Assembly (NCBI RefSeq): GCF_030272615.1
Contig: NC_081410.1
Coordinates: 571,961,241 to 572,025,240, forward strand
DNA from: Cryptomeria japonica
Lineage: Eukaryota; Streptophyta; Pinopsida; Cupressales; Cupressaceae
Reading direction: 5' to 3'
Length of the DNA stretch: 64,000 nt
Position 1 is the first letter of the stretch. Each line of letters starts with the position of its first letter. The translations under genes were made by a program, and so were the position numbers. The notes under the pieces are model-generated. The model saw only the letters and a list, made by a program, of their open reading frames with translations. It did no database searches and was not told where the DNA came from. Shown here piece by piece: positions 1 through 10,940 of the stretch.

Positions 1-893
1 GAAGTAAGGACGCTGATACCGCTAGAGAATCTGCATGAGAATTTTGACTTCTGGGAATAGCTTCTATTGAAAATGCATCAAAATACTCAATTTCATCCCA
101 AATTCTATTTCTATAATGCTTGAGCCTCTCATTTTTCATAGAATAGTGATTGCGCACCTGATTAACAATCAATTCTGCATCACCTTTAGCACACAACAGT
201 TTAATCCCTTTTTTCTTGGCTTGTTCAATTCCTAGAAATAGTGCTTCGTATTCTGCGGTGTTATTTGTATTTTTAAACTCCAGCTTAAATGAAAAAGGAA
301 AATTCTCACCCTGTGGAGAAATAAGTACCACTCCAGCGCCAGATCCAACAGATGCACAAATTTCGTCAAATTCCATTGTCCACAACCCTGCAGTATGATC
401 AACCACACCTTCTGACATATTTTTAATGTCATCAGAGAAAAGCAAATAGTTACCAAATTCACATTCCTGGTACAATATTTGTGATTTTGGATCCTCTAAA
501 GGAAACACTGTAAATTTGGATTTTGGTTCTGGTATGAGAGTAATCTTCTGCCTTCCTATAGGAATCATTGCCTCAGACCAATCCATTTTAATCTCTCCGC
601 CTAGGTCTTTACAAAAAGTCCTACTCAGCAACATTCCATAACTTGCTAGAATATCAGCAACCAATATTGTGAGCTTTACTCTTTTATTGGGATGAACTGC
701 TAAAGCAACTTGAGCGTCTTTAATCTGACCAAGTAAATGAATTTGTTTAGAATCCATTGAGAAGCATTTGCCAAAGGTTTTAGTAAGTGTGAGACCTAAT
801 GCTTTGTCCACTATGGAAGGCATTATATTATCTGAAGCTCCCGAATAAATAATATAGTTATTAAGTTTATAACCATTGATAAATAGGGAGACA
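1..893 (-). pseudogene. Ty3/gypsy protease-RNase H frame lacking reverse transcriptase (partial)
   Basis: Reading the minus strand from about 893 down to the window edge gives about 297 codons with no stop and no useful ATG, so it is probably read as a continuation of the gag upstream. It starts with a retropepsin-like segment. The position expected to hold the catalytic Asp of D-S/T-G-A is Tyr (codon 845-847), giving YSGAS. Next come the family-typical GMLLSR and DLGG segments. After a linker of about 56 residues an RNase H fold follows directly: EFD near 370, GSGAGVVLIS near 315-340, NTAEYEA near 245-265, a GDAEL acidic site near 170-182 and HADSLA near 15-30, so all four acidic positions are kept. 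No RT lies between the two domains. The RNase H resembles the second (aRNH) type of Tat/Ogre elements. Gag and this frame are offset by a small indel or programmed shift near 895-903. Confidence 0.8.
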
Positions 894-902
894 TAGAAAG
901 GC

Positions 903-2615
903 TCAGGTTTCTGGTCTGACAGATTCATTAACTGACACTTTTGATGTAAAAGCATTCGTTTGTTCTGTTAACTGGGCTTCAATATTGAATGGTAAAGACT
1001 CAAAGTTTGTCAATACATTTGAAGGCTGCAACTGAAAGTTTTCCCTCTGCACATACTTAATCAACTTTTCTAGCTCTTTGGGATTCATCCTGAGGTATTC
1101 AGCAGGAGAGATTTGAATTTTTGATGTTTTACAAAACTCAACAATATCAAAAGGGATATCAGACTCAGGTCGCTTCAAGATTTGAACCTCTTGAACCTTT
1201 GAACCTACTTCTGAATTTCGGTTCATAGGTTCCTTACCCTTGGTTGAATTTTCATAGGATGATGGAGTGCTTGTATTTTTAAATTGATGCTGGTTTCTAG
1301 TGAAAACAAAACAAGAGGGATCTTCAAGGGTTACCAATATATCACCTCCTCTATCTGATTCAGATTCATATTCAAGGAAGTGTATTCCAGAGTCGCCAGG
1401 CTGTCCATGAATTTCCTCTATCGAGCTAGGCTCATTTAGAACTTCTCCTGTGCTAAGCATCTGTGCATGTCTCACCATTTCTGGACAAGAGTTACCATCA
1501 TGGTCATCTGTTAAGTGAAAGATGCACATATTTCTCCTGGGAGGGGGTGCTTCAATGGCTAGTCTTTGCTGAGTTGGGGGCAATTGTAGAGCTTTATTTC
1601 CTGTTCCGGGGGGCTGACTATTAGGCCATCTTGGAATATCTTGATAAGGTTGAGGGTATGATGTATTAGGCTTGGGGAGTTGTCTCTTGAGAGTGATCAC
1701 ATCATTAACCAATCTTTGGATTATGAGATCAGAGGAAGTTGTGGAAGTTGATGATTGTGAGTTAGTAGCTTGAACTTCTCTTCTCCATTTGCCTGCATTG
1801 ATCAGATCATCTTTTAATTCTACTGCTGTGGTTTTGGCAGTGGCTAAATCCTGGACTCTTTGCCTACGAATAAAGAAACTTATTTCTGCAGGCATTGCAT
1901 TAATGAAGAAACATTTCAAATTATCATCAGAAGGTCTCCGATTAACTGAAATCTTATGAACAATCTTGTCAAACCTTGCCACAAAGTCTCTCATGGATTC
2001 AGGTATTTCCTTTTTTAGTTGAGCTAATTGGGCTAAAAGAGAATGGTCATCTTCTGCCACTTTAAACCTATCCTCAAACCTAGTTTTCAAGTCCTGCCAG
2101 TTTGTTATTACACCATTTGGCAAATGATAGAACCAGTCAGCTGCTACTCCAGTCAATGTCTGAATAAACAACCTTATTGCTACATCTTCATGCTGAACCG
2201 CCAACACGCCACATGTAACATTAAAAGCATTAAAATGCTCATCAACTGTAAATTTCAAATCACCATTAAACTTAGGTAGATGTTCTCTAGAACCTTTAGG
2301 TAAGGGATTCAAATTTGCTCCAAGGGCAAGTGGTCCTACTACTGGACCCCAAGGATTATTTGCAGCCATGGGAAGGATAATATTCAAAGGGGTAGGATTA
2401 ATTACAGAGGGAAAGACAACACCATGTAAAGTCAAGGAATGACAAATAGAAGATTGGGAAGGAACAGAAGGAGATCTTGGGGGCCTACTTCTTGCCCTTC
2501 TTTGAGGTGTAAATGAAGGGAAGGAATTTAGGTTTTGCAATTCTTCAAAAGCTGAATCAACTAATCCTTCTCGCCTTTGGGAGCTAGTATATCTTCTGGT
2601 ATCCAGTATGCTCAC
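903..2615 (-). CDS. Ty3/gypsy retrotransposon gag-like protein
   Basis: An uninterrupted 570-residue ORF begins 77 bases inside a primer-binding site on the same strand, which supports this start. Residues about 110-240 carry a retrotransposon gag (capsid) domain: GVAADWFYHLP, a tryptophan-rich LKTRFEDRF stretch and MRDFVARFD are hallmark positions. The C-terminal part is rich in Pro, Gln and Ser and holds a His/Cys cluster (MCIFHLTDDHDGNSCPE) rather than a standard CX2CX4HX4C knuckle. Gag forms the virus-like particle that packages the element RNA. It is followed on the same strand by a protease-RNase H frame in another register. Being intact over 1.7 kb, it is less decayed than its neighbours. 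Family assignment is secure; the Tat/Ogre-like lineage is inferred from the PBS and the aRNH-type domain. Confidence 0.85.
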   Translation of the reverse strand: MSILDTRRYTSSQRREGLVDSAFEELQNLNSFPSFTPQRRARSRPPRSPSVPSQSSICHSLTLHGVVFPSVINPTPLNIILPMAANNPWGPVVGPLALGANLNPLPKGSREHLPKFNGDLKFTVDEHFNAFNVTCGVLAVQHEDVAIRLFIQTLTGVAADWFYHLPNGVITNWQDLKTRFEDRFKVAEDDHSLLAQLAQLKKEIPESMRDFVARFDKIVHKISVNRRPSDDNLKCFFINAMPAEISFFIRRQRVQDLATAKTTAVELKDDLINAGKWRREVQATNSQSSTSTTSSDLIIQRLVNDVITLKRQLPKPNTSYPQPYQDIPRWPNSQPPGTGNKALQLPPTQQRLAIEAPPPRRNMCIFHLTDDHDGNSCPEMVRHAQMLSTGEVLNEPSSIEEIHGQPGDSGIHFLEYESESDRGGDILVTLEDPSCFVFTRNQHQFKNTSTPSSYENSTKGKEPMNRNSEVGSKVQEVQILKRPESDIPFDIVEFCKTSKIQISPAEYLRMNPKELEKLIKYVQRENFQLQPSNVLTNFESLPFNIEAQLTEQTNAFTSKVSVNESVRPET

Positions 2616-2691
2616 ACCCTACAGACTTCAAAATAAACTACGAACCAATTCAAAATAACTTATGGCTGTAAAACTAATCTTATTATTCGAC

Positions 2692-2709
2692 TCCCCAGCA
2701 GAGTCACCA
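2692..2709 (-). other. Primer-binding site of the gypsy element
   Basis: The minus strand reads TGGTGACTCTGCTGGGGA, a tRNA 3'-end complement beginning TGG as LTR-retrotransposon PBS sequences do. It lies 6 bases inside the CA end of the presumed LTR and 77 bases before gag. The donor tRNA is probably an Arg type as in Tat/Ogre elements, but this is from memory of the family and not verified. Confidence 0.75.
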
Positions 2710-2715
2710 AAAATC

Positions 2716-3686
2716 TGTTGGCTAACGGATTGGATTTCTCAAAATTTATAAATAAATACTCCTGTTGCTCAAATAGAAAACCAATGAGAACCAACAATTG
2801 GGTAAATAATTATTATTTTATCCTCTGTATAAAGGTACAGCTCCCTATATGATATTCAGTGAGTTTTGGATAAATTTCATCATATATTTCACTTTTAACC
2901 AGAAAGCAAACAAAAAGGCTTCAACATTCACTTGTCAACACAACATGAATGCTTAATGATAGACAATGAAATTCATAGTAAGACATTAGGTTTCGAATGA
3001 AGATTAACTCACAGAATGATCAAAAATATTTGAATTCTGATTGATATTCACTCATGACTCACAGGACAAGGGGAATTAGAATATTCAAATATTTCAACTA
3101 ATTTCATTTATCAAATTGATTCACAGACTTCAAATGAAAAATCAGAGAAAGGAATCAGATACATGAACATATAATCATTCCAACAGAAATTTTTACACAT
3201 TCAAAACACATAGGTTTTCTAAAGCTATATCATATATTCCATTCCATTCAAAGATGGCTGTTTCACTGAAATTACAAGTAAGACAAGTTTGTTCCTTCAA
3301 ATTTTACAAGATTATATATATATATCATGCCAAAACATCCATTACTAATATATATAGCCGCTAGACTAAATTGTCTTTTTAACAAATGAAACTAAAATTC
3401 AAGAAACAACCATCCGTAACTGAATTTAACTAAACGCCCACAAGCCGTAAATAGAGCTATAACGATAAGAACAAAAAATGGCTTAAATTGTCTCTGGGGT
3501 ATGCGTGGTGCCACGTATATTTCGCCACTCCATATGAGCCACGGAGAAGTTATGAACAACCTGGTAATGTGGGAGCCCAATGTGCAGGATGCGTTGCTTC
3601 CAAACTTCTTTGTCCATACCCACTTGCGTAACTTTAATTTTGTGCACTTCTAAGTGATCTGAACAAACAACTAATATAGATTCAAT
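2716..3686 (-). repeat. Probable gypsy LTR, distal end unresolved
   Basis: The proximal end is clear: on the plus strand it starts TGTTGGCTAACGG immediately beyond the PBS. The distal boundary is not proven. A candidate on the minus strand starts TGTTTGTTCAG near 3674, giving TG...CA ends with TGTT/AACA termini, but no polypurine tract stands before it. No second LTR copy is in the window for comparison. The interior is AT-rich with a TATA-like run near 3313-3330. Confidence 0.45.
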
Positions 3687-6636
3687 TCAAGCTACCCTGG
3701 TGAAGTCATCTCTGGTAAAAGACTTTGATTCTTTAACCGAGTTTATTTTTCCTTTGAAACTCTGCACCATGTCTGCTGCCTACTCAATAGTCTGTCCATC
3801 TTCCTTAAGAAGTTGTACATCAATGCACTTTAAGTCTTTCTGCATCACGGCAATGAGTTCTTTCAATTCTTTCAACAACTTAATGGACTCTTCGTGACCT
3901 TTCTTTATGATTGAATTTCTCCATTCAATGTTCTCCTTGGCCACATGTACTACCTTGTCATCCAAATCATTTATTGCTTTTTCTGTGAGGAAGTTCATGA
4001 CACCGTATTTCTGCATGTCTTTCATCTAAACCAATACTGCAACCCATTTTTTCCTTTCCTTCTCCCACACTGACACCTCTATTTCAAGCTCTTGAGTTAT
4101 AGTTACAGCATCCTCGTACACCCTAACCAGACTAGCAATATACTCTGTTCCTTGCTGAATTATGGATTCAAGCCACTCCTCAAAGGTTTCTGCCAACACA
4201 TGATTTCTCTTAACCTTAGCCAACAAATTCTGCTTCATAGGTGATTTAGGATAAAAAATCTGAGAAACCTGTGACAGGGGCTGTGGATTGGGATGATGTA
4301 TGACATTGATGTACTCTGCCATCTGCTTAACAGTCTATTTTAACTCCCATTTGTCCTTCTCATCCTTCCATGTTCTGGACAATATTCTTTTAGCAGAGGA
4401 CTCTAGGTGTTTTGCATCACCAGCCCTTGAAGCAGTTCCTAAATCAATCTTTTCAATAGCAAAATCCTGCTCAGTAGCATTTTCTGGGTCTTTGTCTGAA
4501 ATTGGCCTAGCCACTTCAGCTACCCAATGCCCTGTATTCTCATCTACCGCCAGCATAGCTTCTGCTTTTAGCTTCTTAGACTTAGGTGTTTTCCCGAGGC
4601 ATTTACTCACCATATCCTCCATGGGTACACTGATAGGGACTACATTACGTTTCTTACTAATTGACACTCCCAACCACCTTGAAACATTTGGGGATACTTT
4701 TACTGGCGGCATCTGATATTCAGGTGAATCCATGCTGGCCAAAGTAGTCACTTGATTGGGGCTTTCCTTAGGTTGCTCCTTTTCTTTACCTGCATCTTGA
4801 GTTGCAGGGATGTTTGCTTCCGGTTCACCCATAATCACTTGCGCCTCTTCACTATCAAGAACTATGATAGTTTCTTTACCTGAAATTTCTGCACCTTTCC
4901 TCTTACTTCTGGAACGGGTGACTCGAACTGTTGAGGGGCCAAATAGTGGTTCTTTAAACCTTCTGGTTTGAACCTTCTCACCTTGAGTATTAGTGACACT
5001 TACAATATCAACAATAATGTTAGAAGAAGAAATTGGTACAACAACATGAGATTGCTCAATTGATTTCTCGGCTGAGGTAGTGGTTAGTCTTATTCCAGAT
5101 CTACGATCTCTTAACCATTTTTCTATTCTCCTTATAACATTAAAGGTTTTAGATTGAATATTTTCTTCTTCTCTCCTATCCCAGTCAATTTTAGGAATAG
5201 GTTGTTCATGAACTCTTTTATTGAACTCCGGGTCCAATACATCTTCACCTTCCTCTTCTTGTATTTCTGCTATGTTCATTGGCAATTTCAAAGTAATGAT
5301 TTGCCGTAAAGTGAACCTTGACCATAATCTTCTCCGAACTTCAAATTCATCATAGCAATCCTCCCAGTAGTCTTCTAACTAGGATCTATGTGAAAAGTTC
5401 ACATCAACATTCAGGTGCTTCATTGCATATTCTTTGCTATCAAACCCCTGCCGAGCAACATATGGCGGCAAATTCATCTTCTTGAGCTCCAATTCTAAGT
5501 TTAATGCATCAAAAACAGTTTGGCAACTATAATATCTGAGTTCAACTGGAAAAATTGCTTTAGACTCACTTTTCATCCCTAATCTCTTATCAAAATGAGC
5601 TAACTGTCTGCAAACTTCTAAAAGTACAGAACTATCAAGAGCATATCTGGGCAATTTGAAAGGTTCATCTTCAAAGCCACCAATTCTAATATAAGTAAAT
5701 CTAGGAAATTGAATAAAACAACTCCCATATGTGCTGACCAACTTTAATGCCTCAGGTGACATTCTATTATTCAAATTTCCCTGCAGTTTAAAAGTTAGTC
5801 TTCCCACAAAGACATCATTCCATCTCAAGAAGTTTTCTGTGTACCTCTGTACCTACAAATGTGGATAGCACTCATAGACCTTCATTCCATTAACCCAAGG
5901 TTCTTGACATAATCCTGGCCATTCTCTGATACAGGCTAAAATATAAAACAGGTATGAAGTCATGAAAATTAGCAGTTCCAAAAAAATTACTCAAAGCTTC
6001 GTGCAATTTCTCAGCAATTACTTGCACCCAGTCAAGGTATTTTTCACCAGCTAATAATACCTGAATGTAAAAATATATCCAGTCCTCCCAATAGAAGGCA
6101 TGTGAATTCTCCTTAAGCCTATTCAAAAGAATCACGATATCCCTAACTTCTGTAATGAAATGCTCTCTTGTCAAGGGTTTAGTCAACCTCGAACCTCCCT
6201 TCTGTATTTTAAGGAGCCAGTTTCTAGCAATGACGTTCCGATAAACACTTTTCTTCTCAGAGAAAAATGCGTATGAGGTTCCTATGGACCAATCTTCATA
6301 CAGCTCTTTGTGAGGAATTCCAATTGCAGCCATTACTGTTTCTCTATTAATCCGCACTAGCATTTCCCCATTATTGGCTCTAATACACCTATTACTAGCA
6401 TCATATCTATTCATGCATGCATATACTAATTCTGGGCAAGGAGCAGCAATGGGGAATGCAGCGGCCTCAACAAGACCACTATGAACTATCTTTTCCATCA
6501 TAGAATTGGCTGTTGGGTTCTTAGCCGTCTCTAGAAAATTATCTAACTCATCTTGGATGAAGGCTGTATCATCTAACTCTGGGAGGGTACTAATCAAGCA
6601 TGATGTTTGACCCAATTTTTCAAGAGTTGGTCTCAT
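3687..6636 (-). pseudogene. Broken polymerase-free retroelement-type ORF, copy 1
   Basis: One long minus-strand coding remnant. The first 249 codons (6636 to 5890) are intact. A one-base-type frameshift near 5905 leads into a second register that stays in frame to a TGA at 3687, interrupted by single stops near 5850, 5379, 4335, 4026 and 3780. The N-terminal part is globular, with a segment (VRINRETVMAAIGIP) like the putative plant transposon or plant-mobile-type proteins. The middle is charged and carries basic nuclear-localisation-like patches (RSRSKRKG, KTPKSKKLK). The C-terminal 250 residues are Glu/Lys-rich and coiled-coil-like. No protease, RT or integrase motif is present. Similar N-globular, basic, coiled-coil layouts occur at 14.9-16.3 and 59-62.4 kb. 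Function unknown; I infer a retroelement accessory ORF. Confidence 0.6.
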
Positions 6637-6709
6637 TTTTGCTTAAAATTGAATGAATCAGATGGTATTCAACTCCGAGGCAAAGAATTGGACTTTTCCA
6701 ATTTCAGAG

Positions 6710-6916
6710 CTAAAACAGAGCAGGGGAAAATAAGCAATTGAACTCACCTGTCTTCAACATCAAACTGTGAAACCCTCGGAATAATTGAGCTAAATTACCT
6801 TCCACGTCTCCACTCTTCGCTAACAACACCAATAATTGTTTTACCTGAGAAGCATCATATTTAAGGACGGAAAATATTGAAAAGAACCAACACACGCTTC
6901 GTCCCAGCTCATTCAT
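6710..6916 (-). other. Short open frame upstream of the broken ORF
   Basis: A 68-codon minus-strand frame in a different register from the ORF that follows. It could be a decayed N-terminal piece of the same element ORF, because it ends only about 75 bases before that start. No motif is recognised. It may be chance. Confidence 0.2.
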
Positions 6917-7118
6917 CCGTGTAAAACCACTAGTGATTTGATATAGTTCTTACATGCTTATTAATGAGAAATCAACTCCACACAGTCGACATGCCTTCTC
7001 ATGATTGTTTCCATAATTGCAATTTGAAAACACGAAAACCAAGGAAAATTTTGTTTCAATCACGCCGCCTTTTCTTCCTAAACACCATCGGGCTGATTTG
7101 AAAACGCCACTTTGAAGC

Positions 7119-7406
7119 TTGAACTATTTTAAAAGAAGTTCATTGGTTCAAAGTTCAATGACAAAAGATCAACATTTGCGAATAGGCAGAAAGGGACAAA
7201 AGGAACATTCAATGACACAGGAATGAACCTTGAACCTTGAACCGTTTCAAAAAAGGTTCAATGGTTCAAGTTCAAAGTGACCACAAGACTAACCTTGAAC
7301 CGGAAAGGTTCAAAGTTCAAGTTCAATGACTATGCTGATGAAGACTTAGAACTAAATGGATCACATTTCCTTTGAACCCAAATTTTGAACTTTATAAAAG
7401 GTTCAA
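7119..7406. repeat. Cluster of GTTCAA / TTGAAC words
   Basis: Within 288 bases I count nine GTTCAA (7146, 7153, 7256, 7264, 7270, 7308, 7315, 7321, 7401) and six TTGAAC (7119, 7230, 7237, 7295, 7372, 7385). Many are extended to GGTTCAA or TTGAACC. The two orientations face each other and can form stem-loops, for example TTGAACC at 7237 with GGTTCAA at 7255. No coding frame explains it. Confidence 0.7.
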
Positions 7407-8222
7407 CAGATGAGTACAAAACTCGATTGATGAAGACTTAAACACTACAAAATTGATGACCCTTATTTTTGATGGGCTATAAGCAGAAAAATAAAATGGG
7501 GGTAACACATGAAACTCAACAAAATCAATTACTTCCATAGTTTCATTTGTTGCAGCATCCTCTTCAACCTCTTCTACTACGTTGTCTTCTTAATTATCCT
7601 TGACCACAACTACAACTTACTCAAGTAAAATTTCGCTTGTTATGAACAATGCACCATCCTCAATAGTTTCTCAATCAACTTCTACGAGAGCCTCTTTTAT
7701 TTCTTCTACTACCTCAACCTGCAAGGTACTTTCACTTTCATTGCATTCTCAACTTTCACTTGCCAAGTGATGGTCTACTGTGACCATTTTGTCCTCTCTT
7801 GCCTCTTCACTCTTGTGGGCTACTATGACATCTTTAATCTTTTGACTGCAGCTATCCTTTCTCAATGGGAATCTCCACTTCCCATCGCTCTCTTCCCAAT
7901 ACCACTCCAAGAACAAAATCAATATAGGCCTGTTCACGACCCACTCCATCATCTTCTTTAGACTCATTCCATCTGCTACAATCACTTCTTACACATCACA
8001 CTTTTCTTCACAACTTCAAGCTCTCAACCGATCAATAATTTACACACTTGCAATGATCCTTTTGAGCTCTCCACAACCACTTCACACTCTCAAGTGTGAA
8101 CTACCTCATGGTGAGCGATCAGTTCACACAACTCTACTCTTTACTCATAGGTCCTAGTGGATATTTTTCATATTTGATGATCTATCTAAACACTCAAGAT
8201 CTTAGGCTCTAATACTATTTGA
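7407..8222 (-). other. Degenerate stretch, possible copia internal remnant
   Basis: No intact gene. It lies inside (on the minus strand) of a PBS-like string at 8205-8217 (complement of TAGTATTAGAGCC), a position where a copia internal region would begin. Minus-strand frames here are short and Glu/Val-rich with many stops. The link to a copia element rests mainly on the PBS-like site. Confidence 0.3.
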
Positions 8223-8850
8223 TGTGAGAGAATCTTCTCTCCTCTCTAAAACATAAAACACAAAAACACAAATACCAAAACACAAGCATATGTCGAGACT
8301 CTCTTTGCATTACAGTATTCCTCACACGTTTATGGAATAGTCTCAATCTTATTCAAGTTCAATGATAAAACAAATCTAGCAATAGAAAATTACAACTCAG
8401 GCTGTCCATTGGCCTCTCTCCCTTTCCTCCTCTCATACACCCATGCCCCTTTCTATCACGACATTTTCACTTTTCAATTGAAGTCTTTTCATTTCCTATG
8501 CAGTCACATACTCGGTGAGCGACGCCCACATACTCTATTCTTGTGCAGGGCTCCACCTCTCTTTCCTTATGCTTTCAACTACCTTACCATAGCAGCCACA
8601 CAATTTCCCTCTTTACTTGATTCGCTGCCCATCCCCCTATCTTTGTTATCTCATACATGATTTTATAATCAATGCCTCTTCATTTCAACGATGCCTCCGC
8701 CATATGAAATCAATTTACATGTTCTTGGGCCGATTCAATTTGATTTCCCATCGATTCCCATTCAAATCATTTCATTTTTGCCTAGACCGAGTTCATTTCA
8801 GATTCTTCATTGCAATTTGGGTGTTAAATGGTTTGTAAACAGCTAGAAAT
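8223..8850 (-). repeat. Possible copia LTR remnant
   Basis: On the plus strand it starts TGTGAGAGAATC directly beside the PBS-like site, as the inner end of an LTR would. The outer end is not visible; I place it before the PPR relic at 8862. A related partner LTR was not found in the window. Confidence 0.3.
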
Positions 8851-8861
8851 TTTATTTGTTT

Positions 8862-9209
8862 AAAAGTTTCTAAAGTTTGTTCAGCAAATCCATTTTGTAC
8901 ATATCTTGCCAGCATTGCTTTGAGGCACCTAGTGCCTTGTTTATGCTTCCACATTTTGTATGTATATCAACTACAGCATTACCATTATGCTTTGATGGAT
9001 GTTCGTACCTAAATCTTCCACATGCTACAGTTTTCGTCCAAAGTTGTGGAAATTGATTTTGCACTTGCTAATTTAATTTGCTTGAAATTATCTGAAGCCT
9101 TTACAACAGATCTGTTTTGTCCATAACCTGCAATCATTTCTTGTTCCAGAGTGACTAAGTTGGTGCATGCTCTCAAAGTGCTGATGAATGTTCCTTGGGT
9201 AGGCTTCAT
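8862..9209 (-). pseudogene. PPR-protein relic (PLS type)
   Basis: Minus-strand translation shows parts of at least two pentatricopeptide repeat modules spread over shifted frames: KPTQGTFISTLRACTNL, MIAGYGQN, then GNAVVDIHTKCGSINKAL, followed by ARYVQNGFAEQTLETFKQIK. These match the helix pairs and the hallmark MYAKCG-type and MIAGYAQNG-type strings of plant organellar RNA-editing PPR proteins. Stops and frameshifts occur between modules and no start or C-terminal E/DYW domain is seen, so this is a non-functional fragment. Family recognition is strong; the parent gene is unknown. Similar relics sit at 42.1 kb and 52.2-52.8 kb. Confidence 0.75.
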
Positions 9210-10399
9210 TGCCTATCCGTTTCTTTTGTAAAATAACACAATGCAAGTTTATCATACTCTACAAACGTTATGGTTAGGGGCCTTGCCTAGGCTTTCATAT
9301 TATAGATTTATCTTCCAAAATATCTCTTTCTTCTTTTTTCACCTTTCACTTAAATTCACTATTGATTCTGAATTACATTTCTTAATGATTATAGATTTAT
9401 CTTCCAAAATATCTTTTTCTTTCTTAATTCTTTTACCAACTATTCTCACTGAAATAAATTTTAAATGATGTAAACTTACTTCTTATGAAATAACTTCAAT
9501 GTGGCAAAAACTATTCAGGAAAATAGAATATTTGAACATAAAATAGAGAAAAATCGTCTATAATAGGTTGTTGCAATACCAATACTATTATTATTCATAA
9601 TGCAACAACAATACTCTTATTATTCTTCTCATATGATGTAGTCTCATATAGATGATTTTTTTACATATAGATGATGTAGTCTCATATAGATGATTTTTCT
9701 ACATAGTCACCATATTTGATGGTATGATGATTGTATGATTGTACAAAATCATAAGAATTTGTTTACCTTAATTTTTTGTAAACCATCTAAAAGAGCTCTT
9801 ATTTTTTTTGTACAAAAACCTTCATGTATGTTTTCTTTTATATATTTTTTTTGCCCCTTTATACTCAACTCTGAGGTCCTTTTGGAAATAGAATGAAATA
9901 TATAAAATATGTTGGATAAAACTCTCTTAAAAAGAGAGAAATTATAAATAAGGAGCTCTAATATCATGAAATATTTTTTGATCAATCCTAGAATATCCTA
10001 AGGATTACCTAAAATCTTCTCATGAAAAATAACTAACCATGAAAAATAATTGAATATTATAGTCAATATGGCTAATATTTTGAGAAGTGATTAAACTACA
10101 ACCAAATTCAGTATTATAATGGTTTCTCATGATTTCATATGGGTTAATGAGTTTGATTTAAAACTACACAATTAAATCATGAGAAAGAATTATAATTTGA
10201 TGCATTGTGAAAAATAATTCCTACTTATCAACTAAATTTAAATTATTTAAAATTATTAAATAGTAAAATATAATTTAAATATTAATAATTTTATCAATAC
10301 TATTCAATTTCAATTTTTAATTGCTTAAATGGTATCTCATAGAATTGCATCCAATGAGTGCATAATATAGAGACCTAAAAACTATCTAGAACCTAACTA
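9210..10399. other. AT-rich stretch without a gene
   Basis: No convincing coding frame. It contains a direct repeat of a 26-base segment (9635-9660 and 9673-9698, starting GATGTAGTCTC), plus homopolymer and AT-rich runs. Nothing else is recognised. Confidence 0.6.
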
Positions 10400-10778
10400 C
10401 TGGAGTAATTAGGAAAATTATCTAATTAATTAGGTCCTTTATTAGTTTTTAACTTAAGCTAAACTTAGGTTCTTTTTATTATCTAGAGTTTTCTTTTCTA
10501 GCATTAGATGTAGCATGTAATTGAGCCTAATTTAGCTCCTACTTTGCATTGATTTAGTTGTCCTAATTTTAGCATTAGGGTTTGCACATAGGGTTTCATT
10601 CATCCTTAATAAGGATTCATTCTTTCACTGTAAAAATACCTCTAATATTATTTTGTGTAATAATACATAATTCTCTAGTTGTTAAAGAGAATTTTTTTTT
10701 TGCTTAATATCTCTTGTGTGACAAGTGTTTTGCTTGCAAATGAATCTTGGCTCATGTGGTTGATCATCAACTTCTACA
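10400..10778 (+). repeat. Probable degenerate copia LTR
   Basis: The segment ends in CTTCTACA and is followed at once by a Met-type primer-binding string, TGGTATCAAAG (10779-10789). Its start, TGGAGTAATTAGG near 10402, is only a guess. No second LTR was found. A decayed copia gag follows downstream on the same strand. Confidence 0.45.
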
Positions 10779-10940
10779 TGGTATCAAAGTGTCAGATTTG
10801 TCAAGTTCCTATCAACATACTTGGGGGATCCAACTTTGGATGAAACTTGGCTCCTGTGGTTGATCATAAACTTATACATGGTATCAAAGAGTCAGATTTA
10901 TCAAGTTATTGTCCGCATGCTTGAGGGATCCAATCTAAGT
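10741..10940 (+). repeat. 100-bp tandem duplication carrying two primer-binding sites
   Basis: Two adjacent copies (10741-10840 and 10841-10940) share the order CTTGGCTC..GTGGTTGATCAT, then TGGTATCAAAG.GTCAG, then GGGATCCAA. Each contains its own PBS-like TGGTATCAAAG. The copies differ at roughly one position in six, so the duplication is old. Confidence 0.7.

Noticed and set aside
4300-4716. 138-codon plus-strand ORF
   Set aside because: Shadow of the minus-strand coding remnant.
9241-9468. 75-codon plus-strand ORF
   Set aside because: Phe/Ser/Ile-rich translation of a T-rich stretch; low complexity, no homology recognised.
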